Below the pieces are notes generated by a model. The model did no database searches and was not told the origin of the DNA. It saw only the letters and a list, made by a program, of their open reading frames with translations. DNA of 64,000 nucleotides from an uncultured Prevotellaceae bacterium (GTDB lineage: Bacteria > Bacteroidota > Bacteroidia > Bacteroidales > Bacteroidaceae). The stretch is taken from positions 48,062 through 112,061 of the forward strand of contig ONJJ01000004.1 of assembly GCA_900318115.1 (NCBI GenBank), read 5' to 3'. Made by a program: the position numbers and the translations under genes. Within the stretch, counting starts at the first letter, position 1; each line of letters starts with the position of its first letter. Shown one piece after another: positions 24,885-33,717 of the stretch.

Positions 24885-27854
24885 ATGTACACACACAAGA
24901 ATTTTATCGCTTTTGCGAAGGTGGTTGCTATTCTTTGCACCACCATACTGCCGCTTCAAGCTCAGGAAACCATCAACCTCACCCAGTCTGATGTCAGCGC
25001 TCTCTACAAAACTGTAAACCGCGACTGGGCCAGCGTACACGATCCCTCTGTAGTGCATACTACAGGAGGCACCTTCTACATCATAGGCTCCCATCGTGGA
25101 TGGGCACGCAGCACTGACAATATGATCAGCTGGCAGGGAGTGAACAACAGCAACCTCTTCGGCAAAACAGGTGCAAATGGGAACGTGGCAGTATGCGGAT
25201 TCGCTGATGCCTTCAGCACCAATGAGACTAAGAACGTGCGCGCGCTCGTGGACGGCAAGGTGCAGGAAGTGGCCTTCGGCAACTTCGACGCCAAGGCATG
25301 GGCTCACGGCGATCAGGCTAACTGGGACATCTCCGGAAATATGTGGGCACCCGACCTCATCTATAATCCCAACTCCGGCAAGTGGATGATGTACATGAGT
25401 ATCAACGGCGACAACTGGCACTCCGTCATCGTACTATTGACAGCAGACAAGGTTACGGGGCCTTACGTCTATCAAGGACCTGTGCACTACTCCGGATTCA
25501 TCAACACCACAACACCTGAGATTTCCTGGAAGAAGACGGATCTCGAAATCGTCATCGGGAAACAGTCCACTCTACCCTCGCGCTACAACAAAGGCCGCGA
25601 TTGGGGTACGTGGTGGACCAATGACATCGACCCCTGCACCTTCTTCGATGAAGAGGGCGAACTGTGGATGACATACGGCTCCTGGAGCGGGGGTATCTTC
25701 ATCCTCAAACTGGATAAAGAGACGGGACTCCGCGACTACACCTACACCTACGACCTGACGACAGACGGAGCTGGGCGCGCCCTCACCGACCCCTACTTCG
25801 GCAAGCGCATTGCCGGAGGATATTACAGCAGCGGCGAAGGCTCCTACATCCAGCACATCGGCGATTACTATTACCTCTTCATGAGCTACGGAGGCTTTGC
25901 ACCTGGTGGCTACGAGAAGAATGAGGACGGCACCTACAAGCTCGACCATAATGGGAACAAGATTCCCCAGGGAGGCTATGAGATGCGAACCTTCCGCAGC
26001 AAGACTCCGGACGGTCTCTACCTCGATGCCACCGACCACGATGCTTGCTACCACGATCGCTATTGGCTGAACTTTGGTCCCAATGCTCAGACCAACGGCG
26101 GCATGAAACTGATGGGTTCCTACAACAACTGGGGCTTCCAGACTGTGGGCGAATGCGCTCAAGGGCACAACAGCGCCACGCTCGATGACAAAGGTCGAGC
26201 CTTCGTGGTTTACCACACCAAGTTCAACAACGGCACTGCCGGACATCAGGTGCGCACCCACCAACTCTTCCTCAACCAAGATGGCTGGCTCTGCGCCGCT
26301 CCCTTCCAGTTCGACGGCGAGACGGAAAACGACGACAGCATCGCTCGCCGCTGCCTCTTCACCAAAGAACAGATCGCTGGCAACTTTGATGTGCTCATCC
26401 ATAAGTACAAGATGAACTACGCCGAGTATGAGGAAGTCACCCCCATCCACCTCACGCTGACCCCTAACGGACGCATCACTGGAGACCTAACAGGTTCGTG
26501 GTCTATGACAGAAGGCACGGGGTATATCAAGCTGACTGCCGGAGGAACTACGTACAACGGCGTAATCATCCAGCAGCAGATCGACGGCACATCCATGCAA
26601 GCTATCTGCTTCACCGCCACGGCCAAGAACGGCGTCAGCATCTGGGGCTACAAGGCACTGCCGCAGTACGCCGTCGCCTACACTGCCAAGCAGTATAACA
26701 TTCCCGTGCGTGCCGGACAAACCGTCAACAGTCACCTGCCACTGCATGGTGAAGGCGCCTTCGGAGCCACCATTGAATGGGAGTCCTCCGAGCCTTCCGT
26801 CATCTCCAACGTAGGACAGTTCTCCCCTGCCGACACCGCAACAGCCGTAACTCTCACCTGCCGCATCTCGGCGGAGAACTACGTTTACGAACGTTCCTTC
26901 AAGGTCTATGCACAGAAAGCGACCACTCCTTCGGGAGACTATCGCTCGGGAATCGTTGCTTACTACGATTTCAATGCTAAACCAACCACAAACCTCTACG
27001 ACGACTCTCAGAACATCTTCTACAGTCGCTCTGGACAGGGGACGGTTCCTACTTTGGAAGAGAATCCCGATCGCGACGGCAAGGTGATCCGCCTCTACAC
27101 GGGCACCCAGTCTGCCACCTCCTATGCTCGTATTCCCAATCCTCTGCTGGGGCGCGAGGATCTCGAAGGATTCACCATTTCAGCTTGGGTCCGCCGCGCC
27201 GACGAGAATCTTTGGGATGCGTTGTGGGCATTCACAGACAAGACCGTGACACAGGCTTCGCTTATCAAGCAGCGCCTCTACCTCACCGGCAATGCCTTCG
27301 TAGGATTTGACGACGGCACCAACTCCTTCGAGGCTAACCGTCCGAACGATGCCGGAACCAATGCCACCCAGTATATCCCAGTAGGAGAATGGGCACTGGT
27401 CACTTTGACCGTGGATGCCACCTACGGAGTTTGTATCTATGTCGATGGAACCAAGAAGATCCACAAGACATTCACCTCCACGGCTGGCAAAGCCGCTTCC
27501 GCCACCGCTGCTGCCAAGCTCTTTGACTACAACATCGTGCTCGCTTTCATCCGCGAGGCTCAGTACCTCAGTCTGGGTGCGGGTTCACCTTGGGGAACTC
27601 CCGATGTGCTCATCGACGACCTTCTCATCTACGACCGCTCGCTCAGTGCCACAGACGTCAAAGCCCTGTCCACGATGGCCAACCGCGTCACCGACTTCGG
27701 TCCCAATGGGGGCACTGGCATCGCAGGCCTCTCTTCCGACAAGACACAATTCACAGGAAAGCCTTCTATCCTCCTGGATCTCAGCGGACGCCGCACGACT
27801 CTTGGTAAGCCGGGGCTGTATATCATCAACGGCCGCAAAGTACTGGTGAAATAG
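24885..27854 (+). CDS. Secreted GH43 enzyme, endo-arabinanase-like, with LamG domain
   Basis: 989 aa. Signal peptide to about residue 27 (LPLQAQ). The five-bladed GH43 domain (~45-500) shows the probable base Asp53 (SVHDPSVV), the Asp of DIDPCTFFDEEG and the acid Glu of GEGSYIQHIGDYYYLF. It is followed by a small beta domain (~510-600) like the lipocalin-type domain of bacterial endo-arabinanases, a Big-like stretch, a LamG/concanavalin-like domain (~690-910) and a short T9SS-like tail (LDLSGRRTTL...GRKVLVK). The likely role is extracellular cleavage of arabinan; alternative GH43 specificities are possible. A PI-PLC-like gene follows after 27 bases. Confidence 0.85.
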   Translation: MYTHKNFIAFAKVVAILCTTILPLQAQETINLTQSDVSALYKTVNRDWASVHDPSVVHTTGGTFYIIGSHRGWARSTDNMISWQGVNNSNLFGKTGANGNVAVCGFADAFSTNETKNVRALVDGKVQEVAFGNFDAKAWAHGDQANWDISGNMWAPDLIYNPNSGKWMMYMSINGDNWHSVIVLLTADKVTGPYVYQGPVHYSGFINTTTPEISWKKTDLEIVIGKQSTLPSRYNKGRDWGTWWTNDIDPCTFFDEEGELWMTYGSWSGGIFILKLDKETGLRDYTYTYDLTTDGAGRALTDPYFGKRIAGGYYSSGEGSYIQHIGDYYYLFMSYGGFAPGGYEKNEDGTYKLDHNGNKIPQGGYEMRTFRSKTPDGLYLDATDHDACYHDRYWLNFGPNAQTNGGMKLMGSYNNWGFQTVGECAQGHNSATLDDKGRAFVVYHTKFNNGTAGHQVRTHQLFLNQDGWLCAAPFQFDGETENDDSIARRCLFTKEQIAGNFDVLIHKYKMNYAEYEEVTPIHLTLTPNGRITGDLTGSWSMTEGTGYIKLTAGGTTYNGVIIQQQIDGTSMQAICFTATAKNGVSIWGYKALPQYAVAYTAKQYNIPVRAGQTVNSHLPLHGEGAFGATIEWESSEPSVISNVGQFSPADTATAVTLTCRISAENYVYERSFKVYAQKATTPSGDYRSGIVAYYDFNAKPTTNLYDDSQNIFYSRSGQGTVPTLEENPDRDGKVIRLYTGTQSATSYARIPNPLLGREDLEGFTISAWVRRADENLWDALWAFTDKTVTQASLIKQRLYLTGNAFVGFDDGTNSFEANRPNDAGTNATQYIPVGEWALVTLTVDATYGVCIYVDGTKKIHKTFTSTAGKAASATAAAKLFDYNIVLAFIREAQYLSLGAGSPWGTPDVLIDDLLIYDRSLSATDVKALSTMANRVTDFGPNGGTGIAGLSSDKTQFTGKPSILLDLSGRRTTLGKPGLYIINGRKVLVK

Positions 27855-27881
27855 GTCACACGAAAAGAACAATGTCTGCCT

Positions 27882-29030
27882 ATGAAGTCAAAAATATACC
27901 GCCTGCTAACCTCTGCATGGCTGCTCGTTGTTTGCTTGTTGCCAGCTAATGCCGACGATTGGATGGGACGCTTACCCGATGATGCCTACGTCTGCCAGCT
28001 CTCCATTCCAGGCACCCACGACAGTGTCACAGGCCACGGATTCGACGGTTTTCTCGCTTCAATGGGTGATGATTATGCCCGCACCCAGGAAAAAACTCTT
28101 AGCGAGCAGTGGGAAAGTGGCATTCGCGCTTTCGACTTACGTCCTTGTGTCGATGGCACCACGCTGCGCATCAACCACGGCATCATCCAGACACAGTTAA
28201 CGTTGGAAGAAGCCTTGGGAACGTTGTGCGAACTGCTGGACGAACATCCCACCGAAGCAGCCATCGTCATTATCCGCCACGAGACGGACGGCGACGACGG
28301 CAGCGGCGAGTGGAACAAACTGATGAAAGCGCTGTTGGCGCGCGAGGATGTCAAGGAGCATGCCATCAATTTCTCGCCTGTCTTGAAAGTGCATCAAGTA
28401 CGTGGCAAATTGCTCATCCTCAGCCGCGACGAATATGCCTCCACACCCACGGGTGGTTTCATCCGTAACTGGGGCCATAGCTCCAAATTCGCAGATCAGA
28501 AAAACGGGCGCATCATAGGGCGCAGCGCACAAGCAGTGTGCTACATTCAGGACTTCTACGACCTCTCAGCCGAAGGTGCCAAGGAGGTTAAGCGCCAGAA
28601 TATCCTCACCCTGCTCGAACGAATGATGGGACTGAAGAACAACACTCGCATCTGGTGCATTAACCACACTTCGGGCTACTCTTTGACCACCTCTTTCTTC
28701 GGCAGCGACCTGTCCACCAGCGATGGTTATCGCGACAACGCTGCTACACAGAACCAGGCTGTCATCGACTATCTGGCAGAACACCAGGGTACCACAGGTA
28801 TCATCATGATGGACTTTGCCGCAGTAGATCGCTCCGGGGACTACGACGTGAAAGGGTTGGCGCTGACCAAGGCACTCATTGAGAACAATTTCAGCGTCTT
28901 TGCATCCGTTGGTTCCGTTTCTTCCCAGAAGTCATCTGCCCCCACCGCATATACCATCAGTGGCCGTCGGACGATTCCGACGACCACTGGTCTCTATATT
29001 ATTCAAGGACGTAAAGTCCTCGTGAAATAA
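27882..29030 (+). CDS. Secreted phosphatidylinositol-specific phospholipase C-like protein
   Basis: 382 aa with a signal peptide (LLVVCLLPANA). The PI-PLC X-box is clear: QLSIPGTHDSVTGHG with the first catalytic His, and TLRINHGI with the second; AIVIIRHE follows. Bacterial enzymes of this type cleave phosphatidylinositol or GPI anchors without metal. The C-terminus carries the same T9SS-like tail as the preceding GH43 (YTISGRRTI...LYIIQGRKVLVK). It is probably in one transcript with the GH43 gene; why a phospholipase goes with an arabinanase is not obvious. It converges on the GH97 gene with 16 bases between the stops. Confidence 0.85.
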   Translation: MKSKIYRLLTSAWLLVVCLLPANADDWMGRLPDDAYVCQLSIPGTHDSVTGHGFDGFLASMGDDYARTQEKTLSEQWESGIRAFDLRPCVDGTTLRINHGIIQTQLTLEEALGTLCELLDEHPTEAAIVIIRHETDGDDGSGEWNKLMKALLAREDVKEHAINFSPVLKVHQVRGKLLILSRDEYASTPTGGFIRNWGHSSKFADQKNGRIIGRSAQAVCYIQDFYDLSAEGAKEVKRQNILTLLERMMGLKNNTRIWCINHTSGYSLTTSFFGSDLSTSDGYRDNAATQNQAVIDYLAEHQGTTGIIMMDFAAVDRSGDYDVKGLALTKALIENNFSVFASVGSVSSQKSSAPTAYTISGRRTIPTTTGLYIIQGRKVLVK

Positions 29031-29046
29031 CAATCCTCAGTAAGCC

Positions 29047-30996
29047 TTACTCGATAACGGCCGCAAATCCGCCATTACGAGCCATGGTGATATTCACTTC
29101 AGAGGCACTGGTTACTTCCTGCTCAACGACATTGTAGTGCATGGCCTGGTAGCCTGCATTCACTCCATCGACGAAAGCCTTCATCTTGAAGGTGCGACCT
29201 GCGGGCAGGAAGTCCAATTTCACACGCACAGTTTTCTCCTCATTGGTACCCTGAATGGCACCTACGAACCATTTCTGACCAGTACGGCGAGCCATCACAG
29301 CATGACTGCCGACAACGGCATTCAGGCAACGGGTCTCATCCCAAATGACGGGCACACTGGCGATGTAACGGGCGCAGTCTTCATTCTGGTAGTAACGTGT
29401 GGGATTGTCTGCCAACATCTGTACGCCACTCTCCAGCACAACATAGAGTGCCATCTGGAAACAGCGAGTGCCCATGGCGGCAGAATTCGGACGACGGGAA
29501 GCATAGATACCAGGCTGAGCGTTGAACATTCCTCCAGGAGTAAAGTCGGCAGCCCCCACAGCATTGCGGATAAAGGGAATGAAAATGGTGTTGTCCGGCG
29601 GGCAGCCCCCCATTTGTTCCAGACCCTTTACTCCCTCGTAGCTGATGAAGTTCGGATAGCGATATTCAAGACCTGCGGGTGTGTAGGCTCCGTGGAGGTC
29701 TATGAGGAGGTGGTTGTCGGCTGCTGCCTTGACAATGCGCTCATAGAAATTCACCATCCACTGATCGAAGTGATCCATGAAGTCAATCTTCACGCCTGCC
29801 ACGCCCCATTCAGCGTATTTCTGGAAGAGATCCATGTGGAGTTCGGCAGTCAGCCAGGGCAGCCATAGGATGACACCTACACCCTTCTCCTTGCAGTAGG
29901 CAATCAAGTCATGCAGACGAAGGTTGTCGTTGCCCACAAAAGGATCGCGAGTGTCCTTAGCCCAGCCCTCATCCAGCAGGATGTATTCGATGCCGTACTT
30001 GGCAGCGAAGTCAGCAAAGTAGCAATAAGTTTCGTAGTTGCAGCCTGCTTTGAAAGTCACATCAGGGCCGAAAGGAGTTGCACCATTCCACCATTCCCAA
30101 ATGACTTTGCCGGGCTTGATCCAGCTTACGTCTGCAAGTTCGTTCTTGGCTGCGAGCTGGGTGGGAATGGTCTGGGTGAGCAGCCCCTTGGAATCGGTGA
30201 TAACGACATAGCGCCAAGCGAAGTCACGTGTTCCTTGAGTCTTGGCCAGATAGGGAGCTTCCTCCGTGACGTTGAAGCCACGGTCGCCCTGCCACTCGTA
30301 TTTCGCCGGGGCAGGTGGGAAGGTACTCTCTATAGCACCATCAGCCGTAGGACGCAGGCAGAGGTGGGGATAGTCGCGGAGATCTGTTTCAGCGATGAGC
30401 ATCTGCAGGTCATCCTTCCCCGAGAGCAGTGCCGGTGTGAGGCCAAACTTGCCAGTCTCCTTCCAGTCGGCGATACTCTGGTGGGCATAGCCTTCCTCGC
30501 AGGAGGTACGCCAACTATTGGGTTGCTGCACGTGTGCTGTCACTTGCACAGCAGGACGCAACACGAAGCGGTCTTCGGTGACCTCCACCTCGCCTTTCAC
30601 CTTCGTCTGGAAACGGTAGGCTACGGCATTGTCCATCACTCGCAGCAACAACGTGCCGTTCTGCACGGCAATGCTGGCCTCCGTATAGGCACTCTCGATA
30701 GCAGAGAACTTCAGGGGTACCACGGGGCGAAGGGTCTCCTTCATGGCTTTCTGCTTCACACTGCCGGCACTGACTCCCACGAGCTTTTCGCCTAATTTCA
30801 TGCCTACATTCTCCATCTGATAGAGCAACTGACCATTGCGACTGACACTCCATCCGAGTTGTCCCTTCTGAGTGTTCAGTTCAACGACAATCTGCCCATT
30901 GGGAGATTTGATCTGTACTACCTTCGCTGCTACGGCAGATGAACACGCCACCACGAGCAACAAGGTTGACATAAGCAAACTTCTGAATCTGTTCAT
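29047..30996 (-). CDS. GH97 alpha-glycosidase (probably retaining, alpha-galactosidase-like)
   Basis: 649 aa, signal peptide at residues 1-23 (LLLVVACSSAVAA). The N-terminal beta-sandwich begins SPNGQIVVELN. The catalytic barrel has WEWWNGATPFGPDVTF and GVKIDFMDHFDQWMVNFYE. An Asp in the VKIDFMD position is the nucleophile in the retaining GH97 subgroup, whereas SusB-type inverting members use Glu residues elsewhere, so a retaining alpha-galactosidase is the better guess. It has its own promoter (minus, 31059-31066). It is likely periplasmic. Confidence 0.85.
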   Translation of the reverse strand: MNRFRSLLMSTLLLVVACSSAVAAKVVQIKSPNGQIVVELNTQKGQLGWSVSRNGQLLYQMENVGMKLGEKLVGVSAGSVKQKAMKETLRPVVPLKFSAIESAYTEASIAVQNGTLLLRVMDNAVAYRFQTKVKGEVEVTEDRFVLRPAVQVTAHVQQPNSWRTSCEEGYAHQSIADWKETGKFGLTPALLSGKDDLQMLIAETDLRDYPHLCLRPTADGAIESTFPPAPAKYEWQGDRGFNVTEEAPYLAKTQGTRDFAWRYVVITDSKGLLTQTIPTQLAAKNELADVSWIKPGKVIWEWWNGATPFGPDVTFKAGCNYETYCYFADFAAKYGIEYILLDEGWAKDTRDPFVGNDNLRLHDLIAYCKEKGVGVILWLPWLTAELHMDLFQKYAEWGVAGVKIDFMDHFDQWMVNFYERIVKAAADNHLLIDLHGAYTPAGLEYRYPNFISYEGVKGLEQMGGCPPDNTIFIPFIRNAVGAADFTPGGMFNAQPGIYASRRPNSAAMGTRCFQMALYVVLESGVQMLADNPTRYYQNEDCARYIASVPVIWDETRCLNAVVGSHAVMARRTGQKWFVGAIQGTNEEKTVRVKLDFLPAGRTFKMKAFVDGVNAGYQAMHYNVVEQEVTSASEVNITMARNGGFAAVIE

Positions 30997-31058
30997 GTGT
31001 CTGATAAGTTTTAAAGTGTTGGATTTAACAAAGTGGTTTTGCTATACTTTTTCGGCGG

Positions 31059-31066
31059 CAAAGATA
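31059..31066 (-). promoter_or_regulatory. -7 box of the GH97 gene
   Basis: TATCTTTG on the minus strand, 62 bases before the ATG at 30996. Confidence 0.6.
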
Positions 31067-31235
31067 AGAAAATAAAAACAGAGTTGATGCATCCTGCACG
31101 GACAAAATTGTATGAATGCATTAAAACTCACCATTTCTCCCGTTTCTGTTTCCACTTTTGACCTATAGTTCTTGCATTCTGACAGTGGAGGAAATGGTTT
31201 TCAGCGAAAAATTTGGCTGATTCACGAAGATTCCG

Positions 31236-31243
31236 TACCTTTG
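31236..31243 (+). promoter_or_regulatory. -7 box of the B12 operon
   Basis: TACCTTTG just ahead of the cobalamin riboswitch; transcription should begin near 31250. Confidence 0.7.
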
Positions 31244-31277
31244 CGCCACCAAACGACAACTATCATAGGTACATACG

Positions 31278-31466
31278 CGTGAGGTGCGTCCGAACCTTCC
31301 ATCCTTCAGGAGGAAGACGGACCAAGAGGGAAGCAGGTGAGAGTCCTGCACAGTCCCGCTGCTGTGAGCTCCATCATCGGATAGGCCAGAGAAAGCCACT
31401 GGACACCTGCAAGACAGGCGACTGGGAAGGTGCCTATTTCCGGGAGCAAGTCAGAAGACCTGCCGC
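31278..31466 (+). ncRNA. Cobalamin (B12) riboswitch
   Basis: The conserved core is plain: AAGAGGGAAGCAGGTGAGAG and GTCCTGCACAGTCCCGCTGC, then TGTGA. The 3' half has GCCACTGG and ends with AAGTCAGAAGACCTGCC, the B12-box end of the aptamer. A short hairpin (AACTG/CAGTT, about 31496-31511) between the aptamer and the first gene may be part of the expression platform. Binding of cobalamin should switch off the six-gene operon that follows. Confidence 0.95.
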
Positions 31467-31560
31467 ACGATTTGCTGTAATAGATACTCCCAGATAACTG
31501 CGAGGACAGTTGGAAACAGATCAAAACCTAATGTATAACTCAAAACAAAATCAAAGCAAA

Positions 31561-32595
31561 ATGAAAAAGTATCTTTTGTCTTTTGCCGTACTCGCTATGA
31601 GTATGGCAATGTTCAACTCATGCAGCAAGGATAAGGATGAGCCCGTGCCGGAGCTGCCTGCCATCATCACCGAGGCTGCCGTGGAGAACATCACCATCAT
31701 CGATGGCGAGGGCGTAACCATTGCTCCCTCCTACAATTTTGTCGACGAAAAGACCACCTATGAGTGGAGTGTCAACGGCAAGGTTATTGGCACCGACCCC
31801 ACACTGAAGGACTACAAGCTCGAAGGCGACGGCGAATATACCATCGTGCTGCGTGTGACCAGCGCAGCCGGCACTTCCCGCAAGGAGTTCAAGGTCACGG
31901 TCATGGAGAACCTGAAGACGGTGGACTTCGAAGGTTCCTATTGGACCAAGCTGATTGACAGCAAGCAGTATAACGGTCCCCTGCTCTATGGCGAAAATGC
32001 CAAGGATTATGCTTGGACGGACGAGGCTACGCAACTCTCCGGAGGTCTGACTCTGGCGTGGGGTGGTGAATGGGGCTTTGCCGAGGGCGGCACAGCCATC
32101 TCCAACTACATCGACAACAACACCCTGGAGCATGCCACCTACGAGTATCAACTTGCAGTGCCAGAGGGCAACGGCAGCAAGAACTTCGCTGTCGTGTTCT
32201 GCGATGCCTACATACATTTCCCTGATGGCCAGAAGCACATCATCAAATCCATGGATATCTGCCCCACTACATACCAACTGGGCGTTACGAAATTTGGGAA
32301 TGAGAGTGCATCTGCACTCACGGAAAAAGGTTCTTATCTGACACTGGTCGTCAGCGCCTATGAAATGATTGCCAACGAGGATGGAGAACTGGAACCAATT
32401 ACCGTGGGCACTCCGTTGAACATTGACCTTGCACGTGATGGCAACATCATGGAAACGTGGACGAAAGTTGACTTCTCGGCACTCGGAGAAGTCTATGGCC
32501 TGAAATTCTCTATGACCGGTAGTGACGTCTCTGAATGGGGTGGCATAAATACTCCAGCCTACTTTGCCTTCGATAACGTCGTCGTGAAGTTCTAA
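31561..32595 (+). CDS. DUF4465 surface lipoprotein of the B12 locus
   Basis: 344 aa from ATG 31561, chosen because it starts a lipoprotein signal (MKKYLLSFAVLAMSMAMFNSCS, Cys21). Residues ~35-120 form a PKD/Ig-like domain (YEWSVNGKVIGTD, GEYTIVLRVTSAAGTSRKEF). The rest matches DUF4465 (FEGSYWTKLIDSKQYNG, WGGEWGFAEGGTAISNY, KSMDICPTTYQLG, PAYFAFDNVVVKF). It is the first gene behind the riboswitch, followed at once by the BtuG-like gene. DUF4465 proteins are often found in B12 loci of Bacteroidetes; a surface B12-binding role is inferred from this context. Confidence 0.8.
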   Translation: MKKYLLSFAVLAMSMAMFNSCSKDKDEPVPELPAIITEAAVENITIIDGEGVTIAPSYNFVDEKTTYEWSVNGKVIGTDPTLKDYKLEGDGEYTIVLRVTSAAGTSRKEFKVTVMENLKTVDFEGSYWTKLIDSKQYNGPLLYGENAKDYAWTDEATQLSGGLTLAWGGEWGFAEGGTAISNYIDNNTLEHATYEYQLAVPEGNGSKNFAVVFCDAYIHFPDGQKHIIKSMDICPTTYQLGVTKFGNESASALTEKGSYLTLVVSAYEMIANEDGELEPITVGTPLNIDLARDGNIMETWTKVDFSALGEVYGLKFSMTGSDVSEWGGINTPAYFAFDNVVVKF

Positions 32596-33717
32596 ATGCT
32601 ACCGACACGTAAACTTTTAAGGAACTTCAAGCTGCTGGCAGCCTTGGCGCTGCTGGCAGCTTGCTCCAATTCAGACCCCGGCACCGAGGAAGAGACATTC
32701 AATACCTCGGACCGAGGGGTCTTCGTGCTCTGCGAGGGTAACTTCAACGCAGGCAACGCCACACTCTCTTACTACAACCCCGACACTCGAGAGGTACAGA
32801 ATGCCGTATTCTACCGAGCCAACGACCGTCGTTTGGGCGACACAGGGCAGAGCATCTGCCTACATGGCCAAACGGCTTATATTGCCGTGGAGAACAGCGG
32901 AATCATCTGGGCCATAGATGCGTCCACGTTTCGCGTTCTCGGGCAGTTGACCACTGGCCAGACACAGCACATGACCAATCCTCGCTACATCCATTTCCTA
33001 TCGGACCACAAAGCGTATGTGACGGATCTTTATGCCCCCTATGTCACCGTCTTCGACCCACAGACGATGACCTACCTCGCCAGCATCAGCACAAAACAGC
33101 CCGAGGCCTATGGTTACAGTTCCACCGAACAGATGGTGCAGTACGGACGTGAAGTGTTCACCAACTGCTGGAGCTACAGCAACAAACTTCTCGTCCTTGA
33201 CAGTGAACATGACGTGCTGGCCGACAGCATCACCCTCTCCAGTTGGCAACCGAAGAGCATGGTGATCGATGCACGTGGCAAACTCTGGGTGGTCACCGAC
33301 GGAGGCTATGCCACTGATGAAGGCAGTTTCGGAGACAACATCCCGCACCTCTACCGCATCGATGCTACCACCCACCGCATCGAACTTGATCACACACTGG
33401 ATTCAGACGAGAGCAGCGTCCAGCTGGCCACAGATCCCAGCGGCACCATCCTATACCTTATTAATAATGATGTTTACAGGATGGGCATTGAGGACGCCCA
33501 CCTGCCCGTACGCCCGTTCATCACCGCCGAACGCAACGAACGCGGGCTCCGCCACAAGCTCTACGGCATCGGCATAGACCCACACAACGGAGAAATCTAT
33601 GTGGCAGACGCCGTGGACTTCAGCCAGTCGGGCGTGGTACTTCGCTACACCGCCGAAGGCATCCTCGTGGATCAGTTCCGCGTTGGAATCAACCCTAATG
33701 GATTTGCATTCAAATGA
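32596..33717 (+). CDS. btuG: BtuG-like surface B12-binding lipoprotein (YncE-type propeller)
   Basis: 373 aa with lipobox LALLAACSN (Cys23). The rest is a seven-bladed propeller of the YncE/DUF5074 family: GVFVLCEGNF start, repeated blade strands such as AYIAVENSGIIWAID and AYVTDLYAPYVTVFD, and NPNGFAF at the end. In Bacteroides thetaiotaomicron the BtuG propeller lipoprotein sits on BtuB and captures cobalamin with very high affinity. Position between the riboswitch and a BtuB-like receptor supports the same role. The start codon directly follows the previous stop, and the end overlaps the next gene by 4 bases (ATGA). Confidence 0.85.
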   Translation: MLPTRKLLRNFKLLAALALLAACSNSDPGTEEETFNTSDRGVFVLCEGNFNAGNATLSYYNPDTREVQNAVFYRANDRRLGDTGQSICLHGQTAYIAVENSGIIWAIDASTFRVLGQLTTGQTQHMTNPRYIHFLSDHKAYVTDLYAPYVTVFDPQTMTYLASISTKQPEAYGYSSTEQMVQYGREVFTNCWSYSNKLLVLDSEHDVLADSITLSSWQPKSMVIDARGKLWVVTDGGYATDEGSFGDNIPHLYRIDATTHRIELDHTLDSDESSVQLATDPSGTILYLINNDVYRMGIEDAHLPVRPFITAERNERGLRHKLYGIGIDPHNGEIYVADAVDFSQSGVVLRYTAEGILVDQFRVGINPNGFAFK

